Part shown: positions 20,421 to 31,593 of the stretch, piece by piece
Layout of the letters: every line of letters begins with the position of its first letter
Numbering within the stretch: position 1 is the stretch's first letter
Source: Phytopythium helicoides
Taxonomy: Eukaryota > Oomycota > Peronosporomycetes > Pythiales > Pythiaceae
NCBI GenBank assembly: GCA_024867545.1
Contig: JANFNE010000003.1
Location: 682,001 to 746,000, forward strand
DNA length: 64,000 bases
Reading direction: 5' to 3'
Position numbers and translations under genes: made by a program
Notes under the pieces: generated by a model
Told to the model about the DNA's origin: nothing
The model's database searches: none
The model's input: only the letters and a program-made list of their open reading frames with translations

Positions 20421-22384
20421 TCATGGCTGACTATCGCGATTGACTCGACTTCTTCGGGCCTGCAGCAAACAGCAATCACGTTAGTCTTCTGAAAGCGCGA
20501 TATCAAGGTAACCATATCACTCACAAGTGCCTGCATGAGCTCTTGTTCTCGCTGTTGGAGTTGCTGAACTTGCTGTCGTAATCGATCCAACTCTGGGCCT
20601 GTAATCTGAGAGCCTCCACTGCTGCTTGGCACCACATTCTGCTTTTGCTGGAGTCTCAATGCCTCATTCTCGACTCGTAATCGCTGTAGCTGTTGGTCGG
20701 TGGCTGCTGCACGCTTACTCAGCGTTTCGTTCTCCTCGCGAAGCGCTGCGATCTGGTTTCGCTCTGCATCGCCTGAGGCTTTTAGTGGGGATCTTCGAGT
20801 TGGCGATCGTGGTGATGCTCTTGGCGGCTGTGCTTTCCTGTAGGAGATTTGTTGTCGTGGTTGACTTGCATGGAAATCGGTGGTAGACATAGCTTCGAGC
20901 TTGATTGCGACTGCCGCAAGCTTCGATGTAGCGGCAGCCTCCTCTGCAGCTCGTAATCGGTGTCGGAGAGCTTCGTTCTCGGCTTTCAGTGCTTGATTCT
21001 CTCGTTTCAAGTTGCACATTGCAAACTCCGCCGGGTCAACTTGAACTGCCGGTCGATTCTGAATATTCTTTGCTCGAGTAGCGTAATTGAGTGTGCTGAC
21101 CGAGTCATCAAGGGCATTCGAAGAGGGGAGACGCAGGCAATCATGAGCGTCAGGCTATTGCCTCCAAGCGAGTCCATGAGCAGCATGGTGAGCTTGCTGT
21201 CTCGATACGGAATGAACGCGTTTGATTGGGGATTTGCTCCTGCAGTTGATGCTGCAGATAGCGCTGATATGACTTTCCCCAGCGTCAGCAGGCTCTTGTT
21301 GATATTGCTCGTCTCCTCGGTATTGCTGGACTTGGTCTCTTTCAGTCGTTCACTACCTGCAAGGTCGACGAACGAGACTTTACCGTACTTTGTGATCACA
21401 TGGCCATCAGTGGCGTCCTTCGTCTGTCGATCCACATGGATGGTAAGCAGTGAATGGCTACGACTGGAGTCCTTGTTCATATCGTGTGACCCGACTCGAC
21501 GATTTCTGTGACCCTCATGGACGACAGCAAGTACGTCATCGATCGAGTCACATTGTACGACAAGCAAGTTCTGGACGTAAAATCCCGACTGATCATTCCA
21601 CCGGACTTGTAAAGACCCTGAGCTCGGGTTGAGCAGATCGTAGACATGCTCGTTGTAGATTTCGCAGTAGGATGCACGCACCACGAACGAAGTATCGCTC
21701 GACGCTCGCTGAAATGCGTCGTACAGATACTTTAACGCTCTCGGGATGACTCCGTCCGACACACCTGCGTCCGATTTCGAAAGATGATCATCGGCTAATT
21801 TCTTGGTCTTGCCGGAGTCCGCCAACAGCTCATCCGTGCCGGACATGCTGTAGGTCTTTCCAGAGCCGGTCTGTCCGTAGGCAAACACCTGTGGCGAGAT
21901 ACCCCTCCGTGACTGCATCCAGTAGAGTTGTGACGCCACATGCGCGGAAAAACTGTGTCTGCGAAAGCTGCTCGGGAGCGCACAAATCAAACTGGAAGCT
22001 GCGCACGAGCTCGCGCTGCGACCCCGACGCTGGTGTCACAAGCTGCAGCTCCCGATGCTGGTGCGGCTGCATCTGAGCTGAGAGCGGTGGCGGTGGGAAT
22101 CGAAATAGATGTGCGTCGCCTCTCGCTCGCTCGTTGGCGTTCATCGGGCGGCATCTCACCACCACCCTCACGCTTTGCCTACTGATAGCAGCTGTAGCAG
22201 CTGAAGTAGCGGTTGTCGCTATTGCTGGAGCGGATGTGAGCGAGGAAGAAGACGCCGGTCGAGCGCTTGTTGAGGGCGAGGCAGCAATGACCGGCATCCT
22301 CGGGCTCTGGCTTGTCAACGGGCTCTGCGCTCTCTTGGCAGCAGCTTCCAGTCCGCTGGTGAGCAATAGACGCCTGGTCATCAT
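20421..22384 (-). CDS. Kinesin-like motor protein
   Basis: A microtubule motor of about 630 residues with the motor at the N-terminal side. The order is an Ala/Ser-rich head to residue ~65, RVVVRCRPMNANE, the P-loop AYGQTGSGKTYSMSG, switch I NKDSSRSHSLL, switch II VDLAGSERLKET and INKSLLTLGKVISAL. A coiled coil follows (NLKRENQALKAENEALRHRL). A 65-nt intron at 20460-20524 (donor GTGAGT, acceptor TGCAG, internal CTAAC) removes an otherwise odd tail and gives the ending RRSRVNRDSQP. The frame breaks near 21900 (an extra G in GGTG before the P-loop) and near 21085 (after ACVSP). The subfamily cannot be set by eye; transport along axonemal or cytoplasmic microtubules is possible. Confidence 0.87.
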
Positions 22385-22745
22385 TCATTCACCAGCAGCA
22401 CCAACCTGGCATCGGTGCTCGAATGGGCGGCAGCAGTTGCTGCTGCGAGTTGCCCGCGTGCCTCGCCATCCCCGCGTTCGATCCCCTCGTCCTCCCGACC
22501 ATCACGCACTTGACCACGTTGAAGCTGCAAAAAATAGCCGTGGCGAATACTTTTTCCCCGTGCCAACACTTTCCTATTTTTCATCAAACCTCTAACCGCT
22601 ACCTCCCCGTTACATCTCCCGCTCACCACCACGTGGCGCGTCATGGCCCCATTCCCGCAGGATCTCGCGCCCGCGCAGCTCCTCCAGGCGGCCCCCAGCT
22701 CTCCCCAGCGCCCCAGACGCAGCTCCAGACGCAGCCCCAGCCCTC
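22385..22745. promoter_or_regulatory. Divergent promoter region between kinesin and OST48
   Basis: A 361-base head-to-head spacer. It contains an A-rich and T-rich stretch (about 22525-22580) and a C-rich stretch before the OST48 ATG. No specific regulatory motif is claimed. Confidence 0.35.
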
Positions 22746-24142
22746 ATGAACCCCTGGAGCCTCGCGCTGGCGCTGGCCGCCGCCTGCGCGTCGCTAGCTG
22801 ATGCCGCGCGCACCGCCGTCGTGCTCGAGTCGCCGGCGCTGCGAGCGTCTCACTCGCGCTTCTTTAAGCTGCTGGAGGGTGCGTGGGCCTCCTGTAGAAC
22901 GCGCTGAGCGCAGTGGATGACTGACCGACTGCCGCAGCGCGAGGACATGAGCTCGCCTTCTTCTCCGGGGACGACGCGCTGCAGCTGGAGCGCTACGGAG
23001 TCGCCGAGTTCGAGAACCTGGTGCTCTTCTCGCCCGCCAAGGCGCTCGGCAGCCTGCGCAAGGCAGACCTGCTGCGCTTCGTCGAGCAGGGCGGGAACGT
23101 GCTGCTATCGGCCAGCGCCAAGCTCACAAAGGTGCAGAGAGAGTTCGCGCTAGAGTGCGGCGTCGAGTTCGACAGGAAGGGATCGCTCGTCATGGACCAC
23201 GTCGCGCCCATTGACGACGACCAGGACATCTACAACGCCGTCATCGCCGCAGCAGACTTCGTCGCGTCCGACCGCGTCGTCGGACCCTCGCTCGCCAAGA
23301 ACGCGCCAGGCGCCAAGCCCGTCGCCTTCTCGGGCATCGGCATGGCGATCGACCCCAGCAACATCCTCGGCTTCCACGCGCTCATGGCGCCCGCCACCGC
23401 CTACTCGGCCAACCCGGTCAAGGACGTGGGGGCTGATGGAGCCGTGCGCTTTGGCAATGAGATCGGGCTCGTCACGGCCGTGCAGGCGCGCAACAACGCG
23501 CGTCTGGTCTTCTCGGGCTCGCTCGACCTCTTCAGCGACAAGTTCCTCGCGGACGACCGCTTCGCCAACGCCGAGTTTGCCGACTTTATCACGCGCTGGG
23601 GCTTCCAGGAGCGTGGCGTCCTGCGCCTCGCCAACGTGGCGCACCACCGCGCCGACGGCTCGCAGCCCGACAAGATGCTCAGCGACGCCAAGCGCCCCGA
23701 CCAGCCCATCACGCTCTACAACGAGGCCGAGGTCGCGCGCGACTCGCTCGTGTACCGCATCAAGGACAACCTCACGTACTCGTTCGACCTGCACGAGCTG
23801 CGCGACGGAAAGTGGCTGCCGTTCGCGGCTGACGACGTTCAGCTCGAGTTTGTCATGCTCGACCCGCACGTGCGCAAGACCATGACCCATGACGGCAAGG
23901 GACATTTCTCGGTCACATTTGAGGCCCCCGACGCCTACGGCATCTTTTTGTTCCGCGTCATGTACCGCCGCCTGGGTCTCTCGACCGTCTACACGACCAC
24001 ACAAGTGTCGCTGCGTCCGTTCAAGCACAACGAGTACGAGCGCTTCATCCCGGCAGCTTACCCGTACTACGCGTCGGCTTTCTCCATGATGGCGGGCGTG
24101 TTCGTGCTCAGCGTCTACTTTCTGTTTTACGATGGCAAGTAA
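22746..24142 (+). CDS. DDOST: Oligosaccharyltransferase 48-kDa subunit (OST48/WBP1)
   Basis: A subunit of the ER oligosaccharyltransferase that N-glycosylates nascent proteins. Exon 1 is 22746-22878 and exon 2 is 22938-24142, with a 59-nt intron (GTGCGT to CCGCAG); the product has 445 residues. A signal peptide (MNPWSLALALAAACASLADA) precedes RTAVVLESP and SRFFKLLE. Exon 2 resumes with RGHELAFFSGDDALQLERYG, followed by GGNVLLSASAKL and SGIGM. The protein ends in a single membrane span (SMMAGVFVLSVYFLFYDGK), giving a luminal body and a short cytosolic tail. Length and topology match the family and the frame is intact apart from the intron. Confidence 0.93.
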
Positions 24143-24441
24143 GTAGATCCGGCGGATGGATTCGAGGCGTATCGAACAAGCGATTCGCGAAGGTGATAGG
24201 TGAGGACGCACTTGCGTTCAAATGAAACACATCTTTCACCAACAATGGTTTTAGTTGGCAGTGAATATGGTTAGAGATTTTTCATGGCGAAACGACTTCA
24301 AGGTGAGCGGTTGACGATCTATAAAACCGCTTCTGCCAAAGTTAAGCAGCCTCTGTGGGCGGCCATTTGCAATTTTGGAATCATCACTGCAATTGTGCTC
24401 AAGCGCGAAGACGGCAAAAATCGACCACCCTCTCTCCAATC

Positions 24442-27400
24442 ATGACATCAAGCAGTGGATTGGAGCTGCATAACGTCGCCAAGGTTGGAAACATCGGAGA
24501 GCTTCAAAGACTGATTAAGGGTGGAGCGTGTTTGGAGGTGAGAGACGACCAAGGACAAACACCATTGCATATTGCAGCCGGCTCTGGACGCAAATCTGTG
24601 GTGCAACTCTTGATTGACGCTGGCGCAAATATTGAGGCGACAGATAAAAGCAAAAAGAACAAACCTCTGCACTACGCGTGTGCGGCAGGAGACGCTTCGA
24701 TTGTACAACTACTGATTGATTCCGGCGCAATCATCGAAGGTAGTACATATTGGGATCAAACTGGGCCAACTCTGTTAGCACTCGCTTGTGCTGCTGGCCA
24801 TGCGTCTGTTGTAAAGACACTCATTCACAATGGTGCTAATATTCAAGTCAGCACCACTTGTCATGGCATGAAGTCGGCAATAACAGGTGACATGCTGTTG
24901 CTCACTCCATTGCATATTGCTTCAGCAAATGGGCATACATCAATTGTAAAAATGCTCGTTGACGCGGGTGCCAACGTTGAAGCAAGAAACTCAGATTTCC
25001 AAACGCCACTGCATATTGCATCCGATGCTGGGCACGAGTCGGTTGTGCGACGGCTAGTTCACGAAGGATCCAGGCTGGAGGCGAGAGGATATTTCAAATT
25101 GGAGTTTCGAGAGCATGCAACATCACAAATTGACTCTACCCCGCTATTTATCGCCTCAGCACGAGGACACGAGGCAGTGGTGGCGGCACTCCTTCAAAAT
25201 GGCGCCAATGTGGACGCAATGGATGAATTCGGAACTACACCTTTGTACGCCGCTAGTGAATATGGACATGGATCTGTGGTGAAGTTGCTAATTGAAGCAG
25301 GTGCCAACTTAGAGACGAGGACCATTATGGGATTCACACCACTGCATATTGCACAGAATGAAACGATTGTGAAATTACTCATCAACGCTGGCGCAGATGT
25401 TCATGCGTTGTCGACAAGCGGAATGACACCGTACATGATAGCAACTTCTAGCAAAAACACGAAGGTGAGGGCCATTCTCGAACACGCAATTGCGAACCCC
25501 ATTTCACCCCAGATCTCACGGCCAAAACCCTTGCGTCGTTCTACAATGAAGTTAAGTTCTAAGCAATCTACATTACAACAGTTACGAGCCGCCTTCGAGC
25601 GAGGACAGAGCAAAACACTCAAGATTCTCCTCAAGTCATTCTTGAGCGATAAGGAAACCGAAGAAACTACGTCTATCGGTGAATGTACCGACAAACAGCA
25701 ATCCGATCTTCTATCCGCGTGCAAAGATGGACAAGTCACTCTTGCCAGAAAGCTCATAGATGCCGGTGTAAAACATAATGTATTAGATGAAGACGGACTC
25801 AACCCGCTGATGCTAGCAGCTCAGAATGGCCACGATGTCATTGTAAGCACATTGATTGATGCTGGCTTGACCGCAGACGCAGCTGAAACAGCGATACTCT
25901 TAGCGTGCAGCAACAAACAGGCAGTAGTGGTGCAGCAGTTGATTGATTCAGGTGTCAATCTTGACATCACAGACGACTTCGGAAACACACCGCTGATTCT
26001 TGCTACTAAATCGAGTTGCAATACTATAGTTCAGCTGCTGATAGCTCGAGGGGCAAACACCAACGCAGCTGAAATCTACCAGCGAACTGCTTTACACTGG
26101 GCTAGCTTAGAAGGTCTTACAGCAATAACTCGCATGCTTCTTGAGGTTGGATCTGAGTTAGAAGCAGTAGATTACGAAGGAAGAACCCCCTTGATGCTAG
26201 CAGCTCAAAGTGGACATATTAGCATTGTGACGATTCTTCTTGACGCCGGTGCAAATCCTCTAATGAAAGATAAGCACAGCCTGGATGCATTAAGAATTGC
26301 ATCGAAGCATGAACACAACGAAGTCGTTGCAGTGGTGAACAAATCCTGCCAAAAAGGACCACAATCAGCGTCTATCTCTTCTCAATATATCCTTTCAGAC
26401 AATATGACAAGGGCCACTAGTTGTGGCCTTGCGTCGGCCGCCGAAATTGGAGATATGCCCGTGATTCAAATCCAGATTCTCGCTGGTGCAAATGTGAACT
26501 CGGTCGATGAGCGAGGGTGGACTCCTTTGATGCATGCAGCCTGTTTCGGACAGAGCGCTGCAGTGAGCGCTTTAATCGATAGTGGTGCTACTGCTAGTAT
26601 TGAGGCTACCGACATTGAAGACAACCGAACAGTGCTATACCTGGCTTGCTTGTTTGGACATGAATCTGCTGCTCGAATCCTGATCAAAGCAGGCGCCTGC
26701 GTGGATGTAACAGACATGGTTGGAAGGACTCCGTTGATGATAGCAGCATCCAAGCGATACGACTCTATTGTTAACGCACTTATCCAAGCTGGTGCCAAGA
26801 TCGAAGCAAAGGACTCCAGAGGGTGGACTGCGTTGCTGTGGGCGAGTTTTAAGGATTGCTCCTCGACAGCCAAGTTGTTGATTCAAGCTGGTGCAAACAT
26901 TCAAGCGAAAGCTTCAGATGGAAAAACTGCCCTCATGATTGCGTCGAGTCACAGCCACGAAGGGATTGTCGCTTTACTTATCAGCTCTGGCGCAGATGTG
27001 AATGCAACAGATTGTGAAGGCAAGACTGCGCTGCATATAGCATGTGAGGAGGGACTCACGGGAGTCGCTCGGCTGCTGATCAATGCGAATGCAAATTTGG
27101 AGGCTGTGGACAGACGCGGATGGTCACCATTGAAGATGGCAATACACAAAGGCCACAGCGAAATTGTCCAGTTGCTAACAGCCAACAATAATGCGAAACT
27201 GGCCCAAACTGTCCAAGCAAATATTCCAAAGTTGAAGAAGGCGCTTGAAAGCAAGGATGCAAATGCTTTTGTTGAAAGCCTCGGCTCGATGCTTGATGGA
27301 ATGCTGCAGCTAGCGTCAGCATCATTTTCTCTTGCTGCGCAGCCATCAGGAGCAAGCCCTTCGCTTTGCGCTTCGCAAGCCTCGGAATCCATGTCCAGCC

Positions 27401-27750
27401 TGCCCCTCAAAGATAATGTATCGGTACACCCGATCACTCCGAGTGCCTCGCTTGAACAGTTGAAGACACCCGAACGATCGGAAAGTATTAGTATCGAAGT
27501 TCTTGATGACTTGGAGAGCTTCCCCGTCCACCTCTCAGTCCAGTGCTCGAATGGGGACATTCACCTCTTCAAAACCCTGATGAGAAATATGACGACAAAG
27601 AATTCCGACCCGAATGCAGCAATGTGGGTGGAGCAAACTTCCAGCGGCACTACGACAGAGATGGTTGTAACTGCGAGCGAGTACGCATTCCTGCTCGGAT
27701 ACCGCGATATTGGGGCAGTTCTAGCACAGCAAATGAAGCTCGAACTCTAG
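24442..27750 (+). CDS. Large ankyrin-repeat protein, about 1,100 residues
   Basis: An unbroken frame of 1,102 residues from ATG 24442 (MTSSSGLELHNVAKVGN), with roughly 20-25 ankyrin units of consensus TPLHIAxxxGHxxVVxLLIxAGAN. Two blocks (residues ~10-350 and ~440-920) are separated by a basic linker (about 25490-25660) without repeats. After the second block come a coil-like segment (LKKALESKDANAF) and a Ser-rich region. A final NGDIHLFKTLMRN unit and a closing helix follow. No membrane or signal segment is visible. Codon third positions look more A/T-rich than in OST48 next door. It is unlike the four-member family in length and repeat type. Partners are unknown. Confidence 0.9.
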   Translation: MTSSSGLELHNVAKVGNIGELQRLIKGGACLEVRDDQGQTPLHIAAGSGRKSVVQLLIDAGANIEATDKSKKNKPLHYACAAGDASIVQLLIDSGAIIEGSTYWDQTGPTLLALACAAGHASVVKTLIHNGANIQVSTTCHGMKSAITGDMLLLTPLHIASANGHTSIVKMLVDAGANVEARNSDFQTPLHIASDAGHESVVRRLVHEGSRLEARGYFKLEFREHATSQIDSTPLFIASARGHEAVVAALLQNGANVDAMDEFGTTPLYAASEYGHGSVVKLLIEAGANLETRTIMGFTPLHIAQNETIVKLLINAGADVHALSTSGMTPYMIATSSKNTKVRAILEHAIANPISPQISRPKPLRRSTMKLSSKQSTLQQLRAAFERGQSKTLKILLKSFLSDKETEETTSIGECTDKQQSDLLSACKDGQVTLARKLIDAGVKHNVLDEDGLNPLMLAAQNGHDVIVSTLIDAGLTADAAETAILLACSNKQAVVVQQLIDSGVNLDITDDFGNTPLILATKSSCNTIVQLLIARGANTNAAEIYQRTALHWASLEGLTAITRMLLEVGSELEAVDYEGRTPLMLAAQSGHISIVTILLDAGANPLMKDKHSLDALRIASKHEHNEVVAVVNKSCQKGPQSASISSQYILSDNMTRATSCGLASAAEIGDMPVIQIQILAGANVNSVDERGWTPLMHAACFGQSAAVSALIDSGATASIEATDIEDNRTVLYLACLFGHESAARILIKAGACVDVTDMVGRTPLMIAASKRYDSIVNALIQAGAKIEAKDSRGWTALLWASFKDCSSTAKLLIQAGANIQAKASDGKTALMIASSHSHEGIVALLISSGADVNATDCEGKTALHIACEEGLTGVARLLINANANLEAVDRRGWSPLKMAIHKGHSEIVQLLTANNNAKLAQTVQANIPKLKKALESKDANAFVESLGSMLDGMLQLASASFSLAAQPSGASPSLCASQASESMSSLPLKDNVSVHPITPSASLEQLKTPERSESISIEVLDDLESFPVHLSVQCSNGDIHLFKTLMRNMTTKNSDPNAAMWVEQTSSGTTTEMVVTASEYAFLLGYRDIGAVLAQQMKLEL

Positions 27751-29196
27751 CACTGGCACCGAATTGAGGGCGAACTCAATCAAAGGAAAAGAACGAGTAG
27801 CGCGATGAGATCTACCAAAAATGAAAATCCTAGCTGAGCCACTTAAGTCATTGTCATTGTCGTGGAGGTCGGGCGATGGCAGCGACGTGGCTGGATGGCT
27901 CGCTCCGCCTGCAAGGCGGATGGTGAGACGCAACAGAACAGGAAGGCGGGCATCATGGAACACTCTGTCGGACGGCCGATGCGCGGCCTTGACACCGAGA
28001 TGCGCACTTGAAGCAGGAGAGACAAGCAAGCCGGCAGCCGCCTTACAGTCGCCGAGACCTGGACGCTGGCAGCATCTTCCTCCCGTCCGCACGGGATTAC
28101 TCCTGCGTGCATTCATTCACGAGAGGAGGCCCGGATCCTACCCGAGTTGTCGTCCATCCATTGCCGGTCGGGTCCGAGACACGCACTGCTCGTCGGACGC
28201 GGCACTTGCAGCCGAGGAGGATCTCGGTTCTCGGATGGGAATTCAGTCGCTCGCTATATGTACAACCAAAGTGCTGGCTCCAGCTGCTCGGTGGACACCG
28301 TGGCATGGCTGCAACGCCACGCACGCTGTCGCCAATTCAATCCGTGTGATTTTACACTGCGCAGCTACAAAGACCCGCGTCATAATCTTCGAGCCGTGGA
28401 AAAGCGACTCGATAGCAAGTGGCCTCTCTAGCGTTCGTACCGTAGCTGCTGTCCCATGACGAAAGTCGAGCGCTCCATGATCGGATCCCCATGTCAATGA
28501 AGCGCTGTGCGGGATCATACGCTGTACACGACCGCGCAAAGGAATTCACTGCGCGCAGTGTGGTCCACGCGGATCTTCTTCTCAGTGCACTGGGAAAATC
28601 CCCACATACAAACATCTATATCCCGACCGACCAGGAGCGCGCGCGTCCGACCGCGGAACAGAACAAGGTCCACACATCTGCGGATGACATCCGTCCGACC
28701 GACCGCCTGCATCCCCACTTATTCATACAAATATCCATACATTCCAGGACCACAGGCACGACCGACCGGTCGGGTCCTCGCCCCTCCCCTATGGCCCGTT
28801 TCGTGGAACGAACGAACAGCTCCGACGCATTCCAGCTTTTCGCTCCCCACGCGCACGTCCGACGCGCCCCCAGCGACTCCCAGCGCCTCCGCAGCCATCC
28901 GAGAGCGAGTCGAGCGCCTGCAGCGCCTGCGGACGAGTCGATCGAGCCCTCTGCGAGCTTTTTCGGCGCTCTACAAGCCCCAAACGACCGAGAATCGCCA
29001 CTTGGAGCGCTTTCCAGTGATCCAGGCGCGCTTCAAGCTCCGCAAGCAGCTCCCAGCCTGTCGATTGACGCTCTTCGTCGTCTCCAGCTAGCTCCAAGCG
29101 ATCCCACGAGTCGACCCAGCCCACTGCCAGCGTCGTAGCTGGCCTGCAAGCCCCGCAATAGCAAGAAACGCCTCAGTCTGAAGCTACAAGCCAAGT
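27751..29196. other. Intergenic region, no supported gene except a possible short frame
   Basis: About 1.4 kb. A TACCGTAG motif occurs at 28436. A plus-strand frame from 28790 to 29138 encodes an Ala/Ser/Pro-rich peptide (MARFVERTNSSDAFQLF) that might be 5-prime untranslated sequence or an upstream exon of the coiled-coil gene at 29197. I do not call it. The GACCGACC-rich block is listed separately. Confidence 0.3.
28605..28775. repeat. Second GACCGACC-rich block
   Basis: CGACCGACC occurs at about 28623, 28696 and 28761, with looser GTCCGACC copies between. It begins with CACATACAAAC, which also occurs inside the first block at about 9040. It lies ~430 bases upstream of the paralogue of the gene that follows the first block. 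Confidence 0.55.
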
Positions 29197-29779
29197 ATGA
29201 CGCGCAGACCACGTATGGACCTCGGCGTCTCGCCGGTCGAGATCAAGGACGAGCCCGAGAGTGAGCTGCTCCCCAGCAGCATCGGCGCCATCATCGACGG
29301 ACTCGACCTCGAGGGGCTGCCCACGCCCGGAGAACTCGCGGCCATGAGTGAGAAGGAGGAGGAGCCCCACACGCCCAAGCGACTCGCGCGCGCCGCCCCC
29401 GCGCAGCTCAGCAAGCCCGGCCGCGTTAAGCGCGCGCTCAAGACCGAGGTGCACGAGCTGCAGGTCATGGTCAACCGCATGCAGGCGCAAGTCACGGGTG
29501 CGGCCATGTGAGATCCAGGAGCTCACGCGGCTCGTCGGCCAGCTCGTTGAGAAGAAGCAGCGAGAGGAGGCAGAAGACCAGGCACGGCAAGACCAGCTGG
29601 ACCTGGAGGAGCGAGAACGCCTCGACCCGTGCCCGACGCCTCCAGATTTTGTCAAGATGGAGCAGCAGATCGCCATGGAAGAAGTAGACGAGGTCGAGTG
29701 GAGGAGCGATTTCGCCTTTCCGGACGAGGCCGCGTATCCCATGTGCGCCGTCAAGCAAGGCGCGGGCGGCTTCAGATGA
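29197..29779 (+). CDS. Small coiled-coil protein, paralogue of the protein at 9370
   Basis: About 194 residues once a single-base insertion at about 29509 is allowed for. The acidic N-terminus (MDLGVSPVEIKDEPESELL) contains IKDE, a SUMO-consensus-like site. A basic patch (KRLARAAPAQLSKPGRVKRALK) precedes the coil TEVHELQVMVNRMQAQV, which continues after the break as EIQELTRLVGQLVEKKQREE. The C-terminus is acidic with two CP/DFVKMEQQ-like stretches. The coil aligns with the protein at 9370 exactly across the break, which is good evidence that the frame should continue. A nuclear regulatory role is only a guess; the family is unrecognised. Confidence 0.65.
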
Positions 29780-29967
29780 AGCAGTCAATTTCTACCCTTA
29801 GCAGCTGAGTTTTTCGAGTCGTGAGTGTGCATATCCGCGCCGTGCACTACGCGAGTAGTGACGGCGGAACGAGTGAATTGTTATATATCATGTCAACGGT
29901 GGCCGACACCACGGCCTTTATTCAATCGAGTATCAACCTACACGCTCGTGCCTCGCAGTCTAAAATG

Positions 29968-31268
29968 CTATAGCAGCTCGGCCACCTCGAGTGCTTTATC
30001 GTGGTCGATGATCAGCTCTACCGCGCGATGTCCCTTCATCATCCTCGAGGCTCAAATCGGCACCTCGATCGAGAAGTTTCCTCCACACGTCGACGCTCGC
30101 ATCAAACGAAGGCAGCGACGTGCAAGGATGACATGCCTCCTATGGTCGTGCGGACATTCGGGTCAGCGTCGTGGTCGAGTAGCAAGTCGATGGCGTGCTC
30201 GCACTCGCCACGGATGGCCAAGTGGAGCGCAGAGAAACCTGGCGATGCGTCTAGCAAATTTGGGTCGGCACCATTCGTCAGCAAGGTATAGAGCAAGTCG
30301 CACTGGACAGTCTCGGCTGGGTCCTCTGCCTCCTCTTCTTCGTCATCAGACAAGACGCTATCGTCGTCCGTAATGCTGCCATTGCGACACCCGCCACCAG
30401 CGTCGTCTAGTCTGTTGGCGTCGATGGAAAACACGTCGTGCAGTGGTGTCTTCCCGCCGATCCCAACAGCATTCGGGTCGGCGCTGGTTCCTCCGTACGC
30501 ATTGCCAGCGAGCAGCACACGCACGACTTCAACGTGAGCGTTGCGAACTGCAAGGTGTAGTGGCGTCAGGTGGCGAACAGTCGAGCGAGCGTTAGCATCT
30601 GCACCCGCCATTAGAAGAAGCTGCGTCATTTCGACGCGACCGAACTCAGCAGCGTAGTGCAGCGGTGTATGACCGTGACGATCCGCGGCGTCCTTCAAGC
30701 TGCTGACGGTTGCGAGAACTTGGTCAAAGCACTTTTCCGCGTCGTTCTCAATGGCTGCATGGAGTGCACATTGACCTCTAGGGTTTCGCGAATGCTCGAG
30801 ATCTGCTCCATGTGCTGCGAGAAGAAGCATCGCCTCAGGCTTGTCTTGTCGGATGGCTTCAAACAGCGCCGTGTGGGAGCCGAGTATCGCCTCTCGCTGA
30901 CTGGCGTCGAGCTTGCGCACGACGAACTTGAGCGGCGCAGTTTGGCCGCTCATTATCGTTGCAGCGATGATGCGCTGCCAGAACGAAATCGACAGCTGCG
31001 CGTTGCGCGTTGGCTGGGCATGCTGCAGCTGCACGAGCTCGAAGAGGATCTCGAGCATTGCGACATTCCCTCCGCGAGCCGCCATCTCGCACGGCGTGAG
31101 GTCGAGCAGCCCGGTCGACTCGACTTCCCATGTGATTGGAAGCGATGCGTCGAGCTGAGTTGCAGTGGCGAGAGTCTCACGAGCCTTTTGAGCGTCGTTG
31201 GAGGTGATGGCAGCACGCAGATCCGCCAAAAGCTGGGCCGAGTCGGGCTGGGAGGTGGTAGGAGGCAT
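29968..31268 (-). CDS. Ankyrin-repeat protein (family copy 4, right arm)
   Basis: Starts at 31268 (MPPTTSQPDSAQLLADLRAA) and stops at 29968 after KALEVAELL; about 433 residues. It is the inverted paralogue of the gene at 19034, with LTPCEMAARGGNVAMLEIL, FWQRIIAATIMSGQ, ALFEAIRQDKPEAMLLL, GQCALHAAIENDAEKCF, GHTPLHYAAEFGRVE, LTPLHLAVRNAHVE, KTPLHDVFSIDANRLD and FSALHLAIRGE. It carries an acidic insert (SDDEEEEAEDPAE) longer than in copy 3. Frame breaks lie near 30112 (LHVAA before SFDASVD) and near 30030. An open stretch upstream of 31268 lacks ankyrin character, so I chose the ATG that matches copy 3. Confidence 0.8.
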
Positions 31269-31593
31269 GTCTTCTCGCGTTCCTGCGGTTGAGTGCGTTG
31301 AGCGAGGCAAGATCAGGAATGAGCTCGACGGACGCATTTGCTGAGCTAGGACGACCTGTAGCCATCGACTTGCCAGTCGAGTCGAACGACGCGATCCAGC
31401 AGTCAGTTGACCCGGAAGGAAGTGCGCGCGAACGTTCTCTGCGTCAAAAAAAGGCAACAAATCGATCAACACTCTGCAGTCGAGTCCCACTTGAAGCCCA
31501 TCATAGCCATTCACCCACTGCTTGAAGCTCCTCCTCCATCTGCTGCTACAACAACAACTACTGCTGCTGCTGCTCCTGTACAAGCTGCTTACT

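Noticed and set aside
23150..24211. 353-residue minus-strand open frame
   Set aside because: Antisense of OST48, whose identity is certain.
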